From Saccharopolyspora hordei (GTDB taxonomy: Bacteria; Actinomycetota; Actinomycetes; Mycobacteriales; Pseudonocardiaceae): a DNA stretch of 64,000 bases. Shown in pieces: positions 27,507 to 41,142 of the stretch (the stretch's first letter is position 1; the number at the start of each line of letters is the position of its first letter). The notes beneath the pieces are model-generated. The model ran no database searches and had not been told where the DNA came from. It saw nothing but the letters and a program-made list of their open reading frames with translations. Made by a program: the position numbers and the translations under genes. Where the stretch lies: assembly GCF_013410345.1 (NCBI RefSeq), contig NZ_JACCFJ010000001.1, forward strand, positions 4,444,501 through 4,508,500. Direction: 5' to 3'.

Positions 27507-27950
27507 ATGGTCGAGGGAGTGCACTGGTCGGCCAGCACCGAGCCGCACCCGGCGCGCGAGGCGGCGCTGAAGTCGATGAGCGCGGTGACCCGGGGCGCGA
27601 AGGACGAGTGGGTGGCGCTGTTCACCCCGGACGGCGTGGTGGAGGACCCGGTCGGGCCGTCGGTCTTCGACCCGGAGGGGTTCGGCCACCACGGCCACGA
27701 CGGCATCGCGGCGTTCTGGGACGTCGCGATCGCCCAAGCCTCCCGGATCGAGTTCCACATCCACGACTCGTTCGCGGCCGGCCGCGAGGTCGCCAACGTC
27801 GGCAGCATCACGACGTACCTGCCGGACGGCAACGTCATGGACGCCGAAGGGGTGTTCGTCTACCGCGTCGACGAGTCGGGTCTCATCCGCTCCATGCGCG
27901 CCTTCTGGGAGTTCGACCGCGCCACGGCCACCCTCCGCCCCGCCGAGTGA
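27507..27950 (+). CDS. SnoaL/ketosteroid-isomerase-fold protein
   Basis: A 147-residue NTF2-like protein. GGGAGGG precedes the ATG. The VVEDPVGP motif (Asp47) and VDESGLIRSMRAFW near the C-terminus closely resemble bacterial delta5-3-ketosteroid isomerase, where the matching Asp is the proton-transfer base. By hand alignment the KSI oxyanion-hole Tyr is replaced (Ser/Met at about 23-24) and the second Asp by Glu114 or nearby Asp112. It is 164 nt after the LLM gene and probably in the same operon. It may be a dehydratase, isomerase or binding protein. Confidence 0.75.
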   Translation: MVEGVHWSASTEPHPAREAALKSMSAVTRGAKDEWVALFTPDGVVEDPVGPSVFDPEGFGHHGHDGIAAFWDVAIAQASRIEFHIHDSFAAGREVANVGSITTYLPDGNVMDAEGVFVYRVDESGLIRSMRAFWEFDRATATLRPAE

Positions 27951-27958
27951 CGACACGA

Positions 27959-28007
27959 GGTGGAGGGCACTTCTCGCCGACCGGGTTGGCGGAAGGTGCC
28001 CTCCACC
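27959..28007. terminator. Hairpin terminator after the ltp3 operon
   Basis: GGTGGAGGGCAC... at 27959-27978 pairs with ...GTGCCCTCCACC at 27988-28007: 12 perfect outer base pairs, imperfect inner pairing and a 9-nt loop, nine bases after the SnoaL-like stop. The arm resembles the hairpin after kshB. Confidence 0.65.
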
Positions 28008-28206
28008 CTTCACCCACACGCGTCCCCGCCCCGGCGGCTACGCGACTCCGAAGGGAGCCGCTCACCACCGCGCAGCACCGGAACCGGTCCCCACCACGCA
28101 GCCCAGAACAACGCCGCTCCCCACCACGCCGCGCCGGGAGCCGACCCGCACCACCCAGCGCCGCAGGCGTGGAGTCCGCCTGCGGCGCTGGGGTGTGGGG
28201 TGTCGG
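28008..28206. other. Spacer between two hairpins, no gene seen
   Basis: About 200 nt lie between the SnoaL-like operon and the end of cyp125. It has two near copies of CCCCACCACGC (about 28097 and 28120) and the 16-bp stem at 28154. No supported reading frame was found. Confidence 0.5.
28154..28192. terminator. Perfect 16-bp stem-loop downstream of cyp125
   Basis: CCCAGCGCCGCAGGCG (28154-28169) and CGCCTGCGGCGCTGGG (28177-28192) are exact reverse complements with a 7-nt loop, 15 bases past the cyp125 stop on the minus strand. Confidence 0.75.
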
Positions 28207-29433
28207 TCAGGCGTACTGGACCTGGACCTCCTTGATGCCGTTGAGCCAGCCGGAGCGGAGGCGGCGGGGTTCGCCGACCCGCTTGATGTCCGGCATGTGG
28301 TCGGCGATCGCGTTGAAGATGAGGTCGATCTCCAGCCGCGCCAGGTTCGCGCCGAGGCAGTAGTGGGCACCGGTGCCGCCGAAACCGACGTGCGGGTTCG
28401 GGTCGCGGGTGATGTCGAAGCGCTCCGGCTCGTCGAAGACCTCCGGGTCGAAGTTCGCCGAGCTGTAGAACAACCCCACGCGCTGGCCCTTCTTGATCGG
28501 CACACCGCTGATCTCGGTGTCGGCCAGGGCGGTGCGCTGGAACGCCACCACCGGGGTCGCCCAGCGGACGATCTCGTCGGCGGTGGTGCTCGGACGCTCG
28601 CGCTTGTACAGCTCCCACTGGTCCGGGTGGTCCAGGAAGGCGAGCATGCCGTGGGTGATGGCGTTGCGGGTGGTCTCGTTGCCCGCCACCGCCAGCAGGA
28701 TCACGAAGAAGCCGAACTCGTCGGCGGTCAACGCGTTGCCGTCGATGTCGGCCTGGACGAGCTTGGTGACGATGTCGTCCATCGGGCACGTGCGCCGTTC
28801 CTCGGCCATGGTGCTGAAGTAGCCGAGCATCTCCGCGGCCGCGGCGGTGGGTTCGATGTCGTACTCGGGGTCGTCGTAGCCGACCATCTGGTTCGACCAC
28901 TCGAAGATCTCCTTGCGGTGCTCCTGCGGCAGGCCCAGCAGTTCCGCGATCGCCTGCAGCGGCAGCTCGCAGGCCACGTCGGTGACGAAGTCCCCGGTGC
29001 CGTTGGTGCGGGCCTCGGCGACGATGTGCTCGGCCCGCTCCTGCAGCGCCGCCTTGAGGCTGTTGATGGCGCGCGGGGTGAACCCGCGCTGCACGATCTG
29101 CCGCACCTTGGTGTGCTGCGGCGGGTCCATGTTGAGCATGATGAAGCGCTGCATCTCGATCTGGTCGCGCGTCATGCTGTCGTTGAACCGGATGATCGCG
29201 GTGTTCTCCCAGGTGGAGTAGATGTCGGAGCGCCGTGAGACCTCCTTGACGTCGGCGTGTCTGCTCACCACCCAGAACCCGCCGTCGTCGAAGCCGCCGC
29301 ACCGGTTGGGCTGCTCGTTCCACCACACCGGCGCGGTCCTGCGCAGTTCGGCGAACTCCTCCAGCGGTAGCCGCTCGGCGAGCAGGTCGGGATCGGTGAA
29401 GTCGAAGCCCTCCGGGATGCGCGGTGCGACCAC
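28207..29433 (-). CDS. cyp125: Steroid C26-monooxygenase CYP125
   Basis: A 408-residue cytochrome P450, very close in pattern to M. tuberculosis CYP125A1. It has the I-helix AGNETTRNAIT (from 250), E287-x-x-R290, the heme loop FGGTGAHYCLG with Cys359, and the family end RSGWLNGIKEVQV. CYP125 hydroxylates and further oxidises the terminal methyl of cholesterol/cholestenone. GTG at 29433 has AGGAGGT upstream. It is divergent from fadA5 across two KstR boxes. No dedicated ferredoxin gene is adjacent. Confidence 0.96.
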   Translation of the reverse strand: MVAPRIPEGFDFTDPDLLAERLPLEEFAELRRTAPVWWNEQPNRCGGFDDGGFWVVSRHADVKEVSRRSDIYSTWENTAIIRFNDSMTRDQIEMQRFIMLNMDPPQHTKVRQIVQRGFTPRAINSLKAALQERAEHIVAEARTNGTGDFVTDVACELPLQAIAELLGLPQEHRKEIFEWSNQMVGYDDPEYDIEPTAAAAEMLGYFSTMAEERRTCPMDDIVTKLVQADIDGNALTADEFGFFVILLAVAGNETTRNAITHGMLAFLDHPDQWELYKRERPSTTADEIVRWATPVVAFQRTALADTEISGVPIKKGQRVGLFYSSANFDPEVFDEPERFDITRDPNPHVGFGGTGAHYCLGANLARLEIDLIFNAIADHMPDIKRVGEPRRLRSGWLNGIKEVQVQYA

Positions 29434-29466
29434 GGCTACCTCCTACGCGAGAATCCGATCAAGAAC

Positions 29467-29480
29467 TGAAACGAGTTCTA
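29467..29480. promoter_or_regulatory. Predicted KstR operator for cyp125
   Basis: TGAAACGAGTTCTA fits TNNAACNNGTTNNA completely, 33 bases upstream of the cyp125 start. Confidence 0.82.
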
Positions 29481-29535
29481 TGCTAGAGAGAAGCACATTC
29501 CTCGCGCCCAGTAAACCCCTGTAACTCGCGCCTGA

Positions 29536-30777
<1,242 letters not shown>

Positions 30778-30783
30778 CGCCGG

Positions 30784-30814
30784 GGCGCTCCGGGACCCCA
30801 GCCCCCGGAGCGCC
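30784..30814. terminator. Bidirectional hairpin between fadA5 and the HTH gene
   Basis: GGCGCTCCGGG (30784-30794) and CCCGGAGCGCC (30804-30814) form a perfect 11-bp stem with a 9-nt loop between converging genes. Confidence 0.65.
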
Positions 30815-30818
30815 GGGC

Positions 30819-31250
30819 TCAGGCCCGCGCTTCGTGCAGCCCGCCCTCGAGCACGGAGTCGAGCAGACGCAGCAGCTTCGCGGTCTCGCCGGGAGCGCCG
30901 AGCACCACGACCTTCAACCGGGTCCGCACCTCGTCGTAGACGGTGTGCACGCGCAGCGAGCGGGACGTCCCGCAGTCCCCGCCCACCGCGCCCAGCGCGA
31001 GGGCGCTCAGCCGGTCGGCCGCGCTCCGGTCCACGCCGTCGACCTGCACGATGCTCGACACCTCCGCCGAGGTGCCGCCGACGGGCTCCGACCGCCCGGT
31101 GAAGGCCTCCAGGGCGGCGCGCGCGATCCGGTACTGCTTGCCGATCCGCACCGCCTGGAGCCGGCCCGCGCGGATGTAGCCGCGCACCGTGCGCTCGTGC
31201 AGTCCGAGCAGGGCAGCCACCTGCTCCACCGAGTACATCTCTTCCGCCAT
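30819..31250 (-). CDS. HTH (excisionase/MerR-like) DNA-binding protein at the tail of the hsaADCB operon
   Basis: A 143-residue protein. Residues 6-50 form a winged helix-turn-helix of the HTH_17/excisionase type (VEQVAALLGLHERTVRGYIR). The rest (about 55-143) is mixed alpha/beta and not recognised. It begins 52 nt after the hsaB stop in the same direction, so it may be the last gene of the ring-cleavage operon. It could be a local regulator responding to an A/B-ring intermediate, but no ligand domain is identified. A second possible start is Met5. Confidence 0.7.
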   Translation of the reverse strand: MAEEMYSVEQVAALLGLHERTVRGYIRAGRLQAVRIGKQYRIARAALEAFTGRSEPVGGTSAEVSSIVQVDGVDRSAADRLSALALGAVGGDCGTSRSLRVHTVYDEVRTRLKVVVLGAPGETAKLLRLLDSVLEGGLHEARA

Positions 31251-31302
31251 CGCCCCGAGAAACTACTCGATCATGGAACCGGCGGCGCTCCGCAGCGGCC
31301 GG

Positions 31303-34814
<3,512 letters not shown>

Positions 34815-34838
34815 CGGCGCTCCCGTTCCCACACAGGC

Positions 34839-34852
34839 TAGAACATGTTCTC
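34839..34852. promoter_or_regulatory. Predicted KstR operator for hsaADCB
   Basis: TAGAACATGTTCTC: strong AGAACATGTTCT core palindrome, 24 bases upstream of hsaA and just past the hsaF stop. Confidence 0.85.
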
Positions 34853-34893
34853 GTTCGTTGTCGACGGGCTCGGGGCCCGCTCCCGGGATCTCG

Positions 34894-35931
34894 TCACGAA
34901 CTCCGCCGCAGTTCCAGGGCGATGTCGATGAGCTGGTCCTCCTGACCGCCGACCAGCTTGCGCTCCCCCGCCTTGACCAGCAGCTGGGCTTCGCTGACGC
35001 CGTAGCGCTCCGCTTGGCGCGCGGCGTGCTTGAGGAAGCTGGAGTACACCCCGGCGTAGCCCATCACCAGCGCCGAGCGGTCCAGCAGGCACTCCTCCGG
35101 CATGGCCGGGCGCACCACGTCCTCGGCGGCGTCGGTGATGGCGAAGAAGTCCACGCCGGTGCGGATGCCGAGCTTGTCGCACACCCCCACGAACGCCTCC
35201 ACCGGCGTGTTGCCCGCGCCGGCGCCGAAACGCCGTGCGCTGCCGTCGATCTGCACCGCCCCGGCACGCGCCGCCGCCACCGAGTTGGCCACCGCGACAC
35301 CGAGGTTCTCGTGTCCGTGGAACCCGACCTGCGCCTCGTCGCCGACCTCCGCGACCAGCGCGGCGACCCGCTCGGACACCTGTTCCAGCACCAGCGCGCC
35401 GGCCGAGTCGACCACGTAGACGCACTGGCAGCCGGCGTCGACCATGATCCGCGCCTGCGCGGCCAGCACCTCCGGCGGCTGCGAGTGCGCCATCATGAGG
35501 AACCCGACGGTCTCCAGGCCGAGGTCCCGCGCCAGGCCGAAGTGCTGCACCGACACGTCGGCCTCGGTGCAGTGGGTGGCGATCCGGCACACCGCGGCGC
35601 CGTTGTCCCGGGCCACCACGATGTCGTCCTTGACGCCGACGCCGGGCAGCATGAGCACGGCGATCTTGGCCCGCTGCGCGGTCTCCGCGGCGATGGTGAT
35701 GAGCTCCTGCTCCGGCGTGCGGGAGAAGCCGTAGTTGAACGACGACCCGCCGAGCCCGTCGCCGTGGGTCACCTCGATCACCGGCACGCCCGCACCGTCC
35801 AGCGCGGCGACGATGTCGCGCACCTCGGTGGCGGTGAACTGGTGGCGCTTGTGGTGCGAGCCGTCGCGCAGCGAGGTGTCGGTGATGCGCACGTCGAGGG
35901 TGTCCGAATAGGACTTCGCGAGACCGGTCAT
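34894..35931 (-). CDS. hsaF: 4-hydroxy-2-oxohexanoate/-valerate aldolase HsaF
   Basis: A 345-residue DRE-TIM metallolyase aldolase. RDGSHH (22-27) and metal ligands His205 and His207 (FHGHENLGV) are conserved. It cleaves 4-hydroxy-2-oxohexanoate to pyruvate and propanal, channelled to HsaG. It overlaps hsaG by four bases and is last in hsaE-hsaG-hsaF. Full length with both the barrel and the C-terminal helical communication domain. Confidence 0.95.
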   Translation of the reverse strand: MTGLAKSYSDTLDVRITDTSLRDGSHHKRHQFTATEVRDIVAALDGAGVPVIEVTHGDGLGGSSFNYGFSRTPEQELITIAAETAQRAKIAVLMLPGVGVKDDIVVARDNGAAVCRIATHCTEADVSVQHFGLARDLGLETVGFLMMAHSQPPEVLAAQARIMVDAGCQCVYVVDSAGALVLEQVSERVAALVAEVGDEAQVGFHGHENLGVAVANSVAAARAGAVQIDGSARRFGAGAGNTPVEAFVGVCDKLGIRTGVDFFAITDAAEDVVRPAMPEECLLDRSALVMGYAGVYSSFLKHAARQAERYGVSEAQLLVKAGERKLVGGQEDQLIDIALELRRSS

Positions 35932-36872
35932 CGCAGTGCCTCCCTCTGCACGAGCTGTTCGGCCACCCGCACCGCGGCGGCGGTCATGATGTCGAGGTTC
36001 CCCGAGTACGGCGGCAGGAAGTCGCCCGCGCCCTCGACCTCGACGAAGATCGCCACCCGCGCCGTGCCGCCGGTGGCGGCCGACGGCGGGTCGAACTGGG
36101 GCTCGGCGAGCAGCCGGTAGCCGGGCACGTACTCGGCGATCTCGGCGGCCATCCGCTCGACGGAGGCGGCGATCGCGTCGGTGTCGGCGTCGTCGGGGAT
36201 CGCGCAGAAGATGGTGTCGCGCATGATCACCGGCGGGTCGGCCGGGTTGAGCACGATGATCGCCTTCCCGCGCCGCGCCCCGCCGAGCACCTCGATCCCG
36301 GTGCTGGTCGTGCGGGTGAACTCGTCGATGTTGGCGCGGGTTCCGGGGCCCGCCGACACCGAGGCCACCGAGGCCACGATCTCGGCGTACTCGACCGGCA
36401 CCACCCGCGAGACCGCGTGCACCACCGGGATGGTGGCCTGGCCACCACAGGTGATCAGGTTGAGGTTCGGCGCGTCGAGGTTCTGGTCCAGGTTCACCGG
36501 CGGCACCACGTACGGCCCGACCGCCGCCGGGGTGAGGTCGATGGCGCGGATGCCGGCTTCGGCGTAGCGGGGCGCGTTGGCCCGGTGCACCCCGGCCGAG
36601 GTGGCCTCGAAGACCAGGTCGGGCCGGTGGTTGTCCAGCAACCAGTCAACACCCTCGGCGCTGACCGTCACGCCCAGGTCCGCGGCCCGCCGCAGCCCGG
36701 CGCTGTCCGGGTCGATGCCGACCATCCACCTCGGTTCGATGTGCGGGGAGCGGACCAGCTTGTGCAGCAGGTCCGTCCCGATGTTGCCGGACCCGACGAT
36801 CGCCGCCGTCGCGGTGCCGCCCCGGTGGCCCGTTTCCCTCTCGCGTTCCGCGGTTCCTGGTGTCTGGTTCAC
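35928..36872 (-). CDS. hsaG: CoA-acylating propanal/acetaldehyde dehydrogenase HsaG
   Basis: A 314-residue acylating aldehyde dehydrogenase: NAD-binding GSGNIGTD (27-34) and nucleophile Cys142 (LITCGGQAT). It converts propanal from HsaF to propionyl-CoA within the aldolase-dehydrogenase complex. GTG at 36872 gives an N-terminal tail of about 20 residues before the Rossmann fold, slightly longer than usual, so the true start could lie downstream. Confidence 0.94.
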   Translation of the reverse strand: MNQTPGTAERERETGHRGGTATAAIVGSGNIGTDLLHKLVRSPHIEPRWMVGIDPDSAGLRRAADLGVTVSAEGVDWLLDNHRPDLVFEATSAGVHRANAPRYAEAGIRAIDLTPAAVGPYVVPPVNLDQNLDAPNLNLITCGGQATIPVVHAVSRVVPVEYAEIVASVASVSAGPGTRANIDEFTRTTSTGIEVLGGARRGKAIIVLNPADPPVIMRDTIFCAIPDDADTDAIAASVERMAAEIAEYVPGYRLLAEPQFDPPSAATGGTARVAIFVEVEGAGDFLPPYSGNLDIMTAAAVRVAEQLVQREALR

Positions 36873-36950
36873 GTCACGTCCCCTGAGGTGCGGTTGGGCA
36901 GGACTGGAGTCGACGGGGGTCGTCCCACCTCCTTCCCGAGACGTCCCCGC

Positions 36951-37739
36951 TCATGACCGGAACTCCAGGGACACCGAGCCGAGGTCGGCCCCGGCGCACT
37001 GGAAGTCGGCCCGGAACTGCTCGCCCGGGGCGACGTCGACCGCCCTGGTGCAGGAGCCGGGGAGCACCACGTTGCCCGCGCGGAGCTGGACCCCGTAGGC
37101 GGCGACCGTGCGGGCCAGCCAGGCGACCGCCGTCGCCGGGTTGCCCAGCACCGCGTCGGACCGGCCGCGCTCCACCGGTTCCCCGTTGCGCAGCAGGGTC
37201 GCGTCGATCGCGCGGAGGTCGACGTCGCCGGGGTCGATGCGCGCGGAGCCGAGCACGAACCCCGCGGACGAGGCGTTGTCGGCGATGGTGTCGACCAGGC
37301 TGATCCGCCAGTCGACGATCCGGCTGTCGATGAGCTCGATCGCCGGCACCAGCGCCTCGGTGCCGGCCAGCACGTCGGCCTCGGTGCACCCGGTCGGCAG
37401 GTCCGCCCCGAGCAGGAACCCGACCTCCACCTCCACGCGCGGCACGCAGTAGCGGCTGACGGGCACCGGTACGTCCTCGGACAGCCGCATGCTCGCCAGC
37501 AGGTGGCCGTAGTCGGGCTCGTCGACGCCCATCATCTGCTGCATGACCGGGGAGGTCAGGCCGACCTTGTGCCCCACCACGGGTTCGTCGCGGCGCTGCA
37601 CGTTGATCAGCTGGATCTGGTAGGCGTCCGCGGCGTCGAGCTGCGGGTGGGTCTCCACCAGCGGCGGGATCGGGGCGCGGTCGACCTCGGCGTCCCAGAG
37701 CCGCTGGGCGAGCTCGGCGCGTGCCTCAACGGTCAGCAT
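36951..37739 (-). CDS. hsaE: 2-hydroxy-dienoate hydratase HsaE
   Basis: A 262-residue FAH-superfamily hydratase (MhpD-like) with VGHKVGLTSPVMQQMMG and the metal-site region VEVEVGFLLG. It hydrates the C5-C6 dienoate from HsaD before HsaF acts. The gene begins 14 bases inside the end of the FAD dehydrogenase gene, so both share a transcript starting at the KstR box at 39338. Conserved position beside hsaG/hsaF and kstD. Confidence 0.93.
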   Translation of the reverse strand: MLTVEARAELAQRLWDAEVDRAPIPPLVETHPQLDAADAYQIQLINVQRRDEPVVGHKVGLTSPVMQQMMGVDEPDYGHLLASMRLSEDVPVPVSRYCVPRVEVEVGFLLGADLPTGCTEADVLAGTEALVPAIELIDSRIVDWRISLVDTIADNASSAGFVLGSARIDPGDVDLRAIDATLLRNGEPVERGRSDAVLGNPATAVAWLARTVAAYGVQLRAGNVVLPGSCTRAVDVAPGEQFRADFQCAGADLGSVSLEFRS

Positions 37740-39321
37740 CGGTCAGCTCCTTCACCGAGTGGAGTCCGGCGCGGCGGCCGGAGAAGACGCAGTCGGCCAG
37801 CGAGAGCCCGCTGACGTAGGAGTTCGAGCAGATCCCCACCGCCGAGCGCCCGGCCGCGAACAGGCCCGGCACCGGATCGCCGCGCACGTCGAGCACCTGC
37901 CCGGTGTCCTCGTCGACCCGCAGCCCGCCGAGGGTGAGCATCGGGCACGGGTAGGCCACGGTGGGGCGCACCGACAGGTCCAGCAGCGCGTACGGCGGCT
38001 GGTCCAGGACCTGCACGAACTCCGCGGGCTTGCCCGCCGGGTCGGGCTCGCCGGACCGCGCCGCCCGGTTGTGCCGCTCCACCGCGTCCGCGAGCGCGCG
38101 CGGGTCGATGCCCGCCTTCCCCGCCACGGCCTCGAGCGTGTCCCCGGTGGCCGCGGTGGCGAGCAGGTACTCCGCCTGCAACCGCTGGAACCACACGGTC
38201 TGGCTGCGGAGCTGGCTCCGGGCGGCGCGGCGCACCCGCTGGTCGATGAGCAGCCAGGCGCGCCGGCCGTGCTCCTCCACGACCTCCTGGCCGAGCGCCG
38301 CTCCGTAGCGGGACTCGTCACCGATGCGCGTCCCGCTGGGTCCCACCACCAGTCCGGACAGCAGCGCGCTGGGCGGGGTGATGAACCGCCACGCCGACAC
38401 CCGGTCCAGCTTCGCCGTCGCACCGCCGACGGCCTGCCCCAGCCGGATGCCGCTGCCGTCGTCGCCCTGGGTGCCCAGCGGCAGCCCGCCGCGGTAGGCC
38501 GGTGCGTGCTCCCGGAGCATCTGCCGGTTGGCGATGAACCCCCCGGCGGCGATGACCACCGCGCGGTCGGCGTGGACGCGCAGTGGTTCCGCGCGGCGTT
38601 CGAGGCGTTCCACCTGCCGGTGCAGGACCCGGGCCAGCTTCGGCACGTACAGGCCCGGTTTGGCCGCCACCTCGCCGATCACCCGGTGCGCACGGGCAGC
38701 GGGACCGGTGAGCCGTTCGCAGTCCACGGCGCACACCCGGCCGTCGGCGTCGACGACGAGCTCCCGCGCCCGCGTCTGGGTCAGCACCCGCACGCCGGCC
38801 CGCCGCACCGCCGCGGCGAGCGCGGCGTGCAGCACCTTCCCCGACGTGCCCCGCCCCTTGGCGCGGTGACCGCGCGGCGCCGGGGGTGCGGCGTCGCGGA
38901 AGCCGCCGGCGGCTTCGCTGCCCGAGTAGTAGAGGTAGTGCCGGTTGCTCGGGTACGACGTCTTGTACGGGCACAGGCTGCCTTCGAAGGGCACGCCGTG
39001 CTGGGCCAGCCAGCGGACCATCTCGGCACTGCCCTCGCAGAACCGGCGCAACGTGCGCTCCGAGACCGCGTCCCCCACCTCCTGCCGCAGGTAGGCGAAC
39101 ATCGCCTCGGGCGTGTCGGAGACCCCGGCGGCGCGCTGCACGTCCGTGCCGCCCCCGGCGTAGACGACACCGCCGGACAGCGCAGTCGCCCCACCGCCGG
39201 CGAACCGGTCGAGCACCACCACCCGGGCCCCGGTGCTCGCCGCCTCCAACGCCGCGCAGGCCCCGGCCGCGCCGAAGCCGATGACCACCACATCGGCGTG
39301 CAACGTGCTGCGCTGGACCAT
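37726..39321 (-). CDS. FAD-dependent 3-ketosteroid dehydrogenase family protein, candidate delta4-(5-alpha) type
   Basis: A 531-residue flavoprotein of the KstD/fumarate-reductase family: GFGAAGACAALEAA FAD site, FAD-linked GGVVYAGGGTD, and C-terminal SNSYVSGLSLADCVFSGRR. The Tyr502-x-Ser504 pair recalls the active-site Tyr466/Ser468 reported for Rhodococcus jostii 3-ketosteroid-delta4-(5-alpha)-dehydrogenase, which introduces a 4,5 double bond into 5-alpha-steroids. It lacks the YSDYY motif of KstD. Met at 39321 has GAGGT upstream. It leads the hsaE-G-F operon and is divergent from kstD. A general FAD oxidoreductase role remains possible. Confidence 0.72.
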   Translation of the reverse strand: MVQRSTLHADVVVIGFGAAGACAALEAASTGARVVVLDRFAGGGATALSGGVVYAGGGTDVQRAAGVSDTPEAMFAYLRQEVGDAVSERTLRRFCEGSAEMVRWLAQHGVPFEGSLCPYKTSYPSNRHYLYYSGSEAAGGFRDAAPPAPRGHRAKGRGTSGKVLHAALAAAVRRAGVRVLTQTRARELVVDADGRVCAVDCERLTGPAARAHRVIGEVAAKPGLYVPKLARVLHRQVERLERRAEPLRVHADRAVVIAAGGFIANRQMLREHAPAYRGGLPLGTQGDDGSGIRLGQAVGGATAKLDRVSAWRFITPPSALLSGLVVGPSGTRIGDESRYGAALGQEVVEEHGRRAWLLIDQRVRRAARSQLRSQTVWFQRLQAEYLLATAATGDTLEAVAGKAGIDPRALADAVERHNRAARSGEPDPAGKPAEFVQVLDQPPYALLDLSVRPTVAYPCPMLTLGGLRVDEDTGQVLDVRGDPVPGLFAAGRSAVGICSNSYVSGLSLADCVFSGRRAGLHSVKELTDADR

Positions 39322-39337
39322 CACGACCTCACGTCTC

Positions 39338-39351
39338 TGAAACAGGTTCTC
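39338..39351. promoter_or_regulatory. Predicted KstR operator, FAD dehydrogenase-hsaEGF operon
   Basis: TGAAACAGGTTCTC has T, AAC and GTT in register; 17 bases upstream of the minus-strand start. Confidence 0.72.
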
Positions 39352-39417
39352 CCGATCGGCTTCGCCGGACAACTGCTTGATTTCTCGCTACACCATAGCG
39401 CCACTGGCGAAGAAATC

Positions 39418-39431
39418 TATAACATGTTTCA
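39418..39431. promoter_or_regulatory. Predicted KstR operator, kstD-kshA operon
   Basis: TATAACATGTTTCA fits TNNAACNNGTTNNA completely, 34 bases before the kstD ATG. Confidence 0.83.
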
Positions 39432-39465
39432 GTATGGATCGCGAGTTCGGTCGCGAGGAGGTGCG

Positions 39466-41142
39466 ATGGCCGCAGACAGGTTCGACGTCGTGGTGGTCGG
39501 CAGCGGAGCCGCCGGCATGGCGGCGGCGCTGACGGCAGCGTTGCACGGGCTCGACACCGTGGTCGTCGAGAAGGCCGCCAAGTTCGGCGGCTCCACGGCC
39601 CGGTCCGGCGGCGGTGTCTGGATCCCGAACAACCACGTCCTGGCCGCGGCCGGCATCCCCGACACCCCGGAGGCCGCCCGCGACTACCTGGCCCACATCG
39701 TCGGCGACGACGTCAGTCCCGAGCGGCAGGAGGCGTTCCTCGACGCCGGACCGCGGATGCTCGCCGAACTGCTCCCGCGCACCCCGCTGCGCATGCGCTG
39801 GGTGCCCGGCTACTCCGACTACTACCCGGAAGCTCCCGGCGGACGGGCCGGTGGGCGCTCCATCGAACCGGCCCCGCTGGACGGCCGCGTGCTCGGCGAC
39901 CTGCTCGCCGACCTCGAGCCCGACTACGGCAAGGCCCCGGCGGGCATGGTGGTCACCCAGGCGGACTTCCGCTGGCTGAACCTGCTCGCCCGCCACCCCC
40001 GCGGCCCGCTCCGCGCGGTGCGCGTCGGGTTGCGCTGGATGCTCGCCCGACTCCGGCGGCAACCGCTGCTCGGCCGGGGCCAGGCGCTGGCCGCCGGGTT
40101 GCGGGCCGGGCTGCGCGACGCCGGCGTCCCGGTGTGGCTGAACACCCCGCTGGTCGACCTGCAGCACGAGGACGGGCGGGTCACCGGTGTCGTCGTCGAG
40201 CAGGACGGGCGGCCGCGCACGCTGCACGCCCGGCGCGGGATCGTGCTCGCCGCAGGCGGTTTCGAGCACAACGAGGCGATGCGCAAGCAGCACCAGCGCG
40301 ATCCCATCGGCACCGACTGGACCGTGGGCGCCAAGGCCAACACCGGGGACGCCATCCTCGCCGCGCGGCGCCTCGGCGCCGCCCTGGAGCTGATGGACGA
40401 CGCCTGGTGGGGACCGTCCATCCCACTGCCCGGCGGACCGTGGTTCTGCCTGGCCGAACGCACCTTGCCCGGCTGCATCATGGTCAACGGCGAGGGCGAG
40501 CGGTTCGTCAACGAGGCCGCACCCTACGTCGACGCGGTGCACGCGATGTACGGCCCCGGTGACGGGCCCGCGCGCAACGTGCCGACCTGGTTGATCGCCG
40601 ACCAGCGCTACCGCAACCGGTACATGTTCGCCGGGCTCGGTCCGCGGCAGCCGTTCCCGGGGCGCTGGTACGAGCACGGCGCCATCCACCGCGCCGCCAC
40701 CCTCGAGGAGCTCGCCGAACGCATCGAGGTGCCGGCCGCCGCGCTGCGCACGACCGTCGAGCGGTTCAACGGGTTCGCGCGCAGCGGCGTCGACGCCGAC
40801 TTCCACCGGGGCGAGAGCGCGTACGACCACTACTACGGCGATCCGCGCAACAAGCCCAACCCGAGCCTGGCCGCCCTGGAGGTCGCGCCGTTCTACGCGG
40901 TGAAGATCGTGCCAGGCGACCTCGGCACCAAGGGCGGTCTGCGCACCGACACGCACGCGCGCGTGCTGCGCGAGGACGGCACCCCCATCGAGGGCCTCTA
41001 CGCGGCGGGCAACACCAGTGCCGCCGTGATGGGCCACACCTACGCGGGGCCGGGTGCGACGCTCGGGCCGGCGATGGCGTTCGGGTACCTGGCCGCGCGG
41101 CACCTGGCAAGCGGAGCGGAACGAGCGGGAGGGACGAGATGA
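39466..41142 (+). CDS. kstD: 3-ketosteroid-delta1-dehydrogenase KstD
   Basis: A 558-residue FAD enzyme: GSGAAGMAAAL dinucleotide site, the GYSDYYPEAPGG loop with Tyr116/119/120, Tyr354 in APYVD and Tyr477 in PFYAVK. These fit by eye the catalytic Tyr119, Tyr318 and Tyr487 of Rhodococcus KstD1. It adds the C1-C2 double bond that, with 9-alpha-hydroxylation, opens ring B. GAGGAG precedes the ATG. It overlaps kshA by four bases (ATGA), coupling the two ring-opening enzymes. Confidence 0.93.
   Translation: MAADRFDVVVVGSGAAGMAAALTAALHGLDTVVVEKAAKFGGSTARSGGGVWIPNNHVLAAAGIPDTPEAARDYLAHIVGDDVSPERQEAFLDAGPRMLAELLPRTPLRMRWVPGYSDYYPEAPGGRAGGRSIEPAPLDGRVLGDLLADLEPDYGKAPAGMVVTQADFRWLNLLARHPRGPLRAVRVGLRWMLARLRRQPLLGRGQALAAGLRAGLRDAGVPVWLNTPLVDLQHEDGRVTGVVVEQDGRPRTLHARRGIVLAAGGFEHNEAMRKQHQRDPIGTDWTVGAKANTGDAILAARRLGAALELMDDAWWGPSIPLPGGPWFCLAERTLPGCIMVNGEGERFVNEAAPYVDAVHAMYGPGDGPARNVPTWLIADQRYRNRYMFAGLGPRQPFPGRWYEHGAIHRAATLEELAERIEVPAAALRTTVERFNGFARSGVDADFHRGESAYDHYYGDPRNKPNPSLAALEVAPFYAVKIVPGDLGTKGGLRTDTHARVLREDGTPIEGLYAAGNTSAAVMGHTYAGPGATLGPAMAFGYLAARHLASGAERAGGTR

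Noticed and set aside
27507..27950. Calling the SnoaL-like protein a true ketosteroid isomerase
   Set aside because: The key Tyr is not at the expected place in a manual alignment, so only the fold is claimed.
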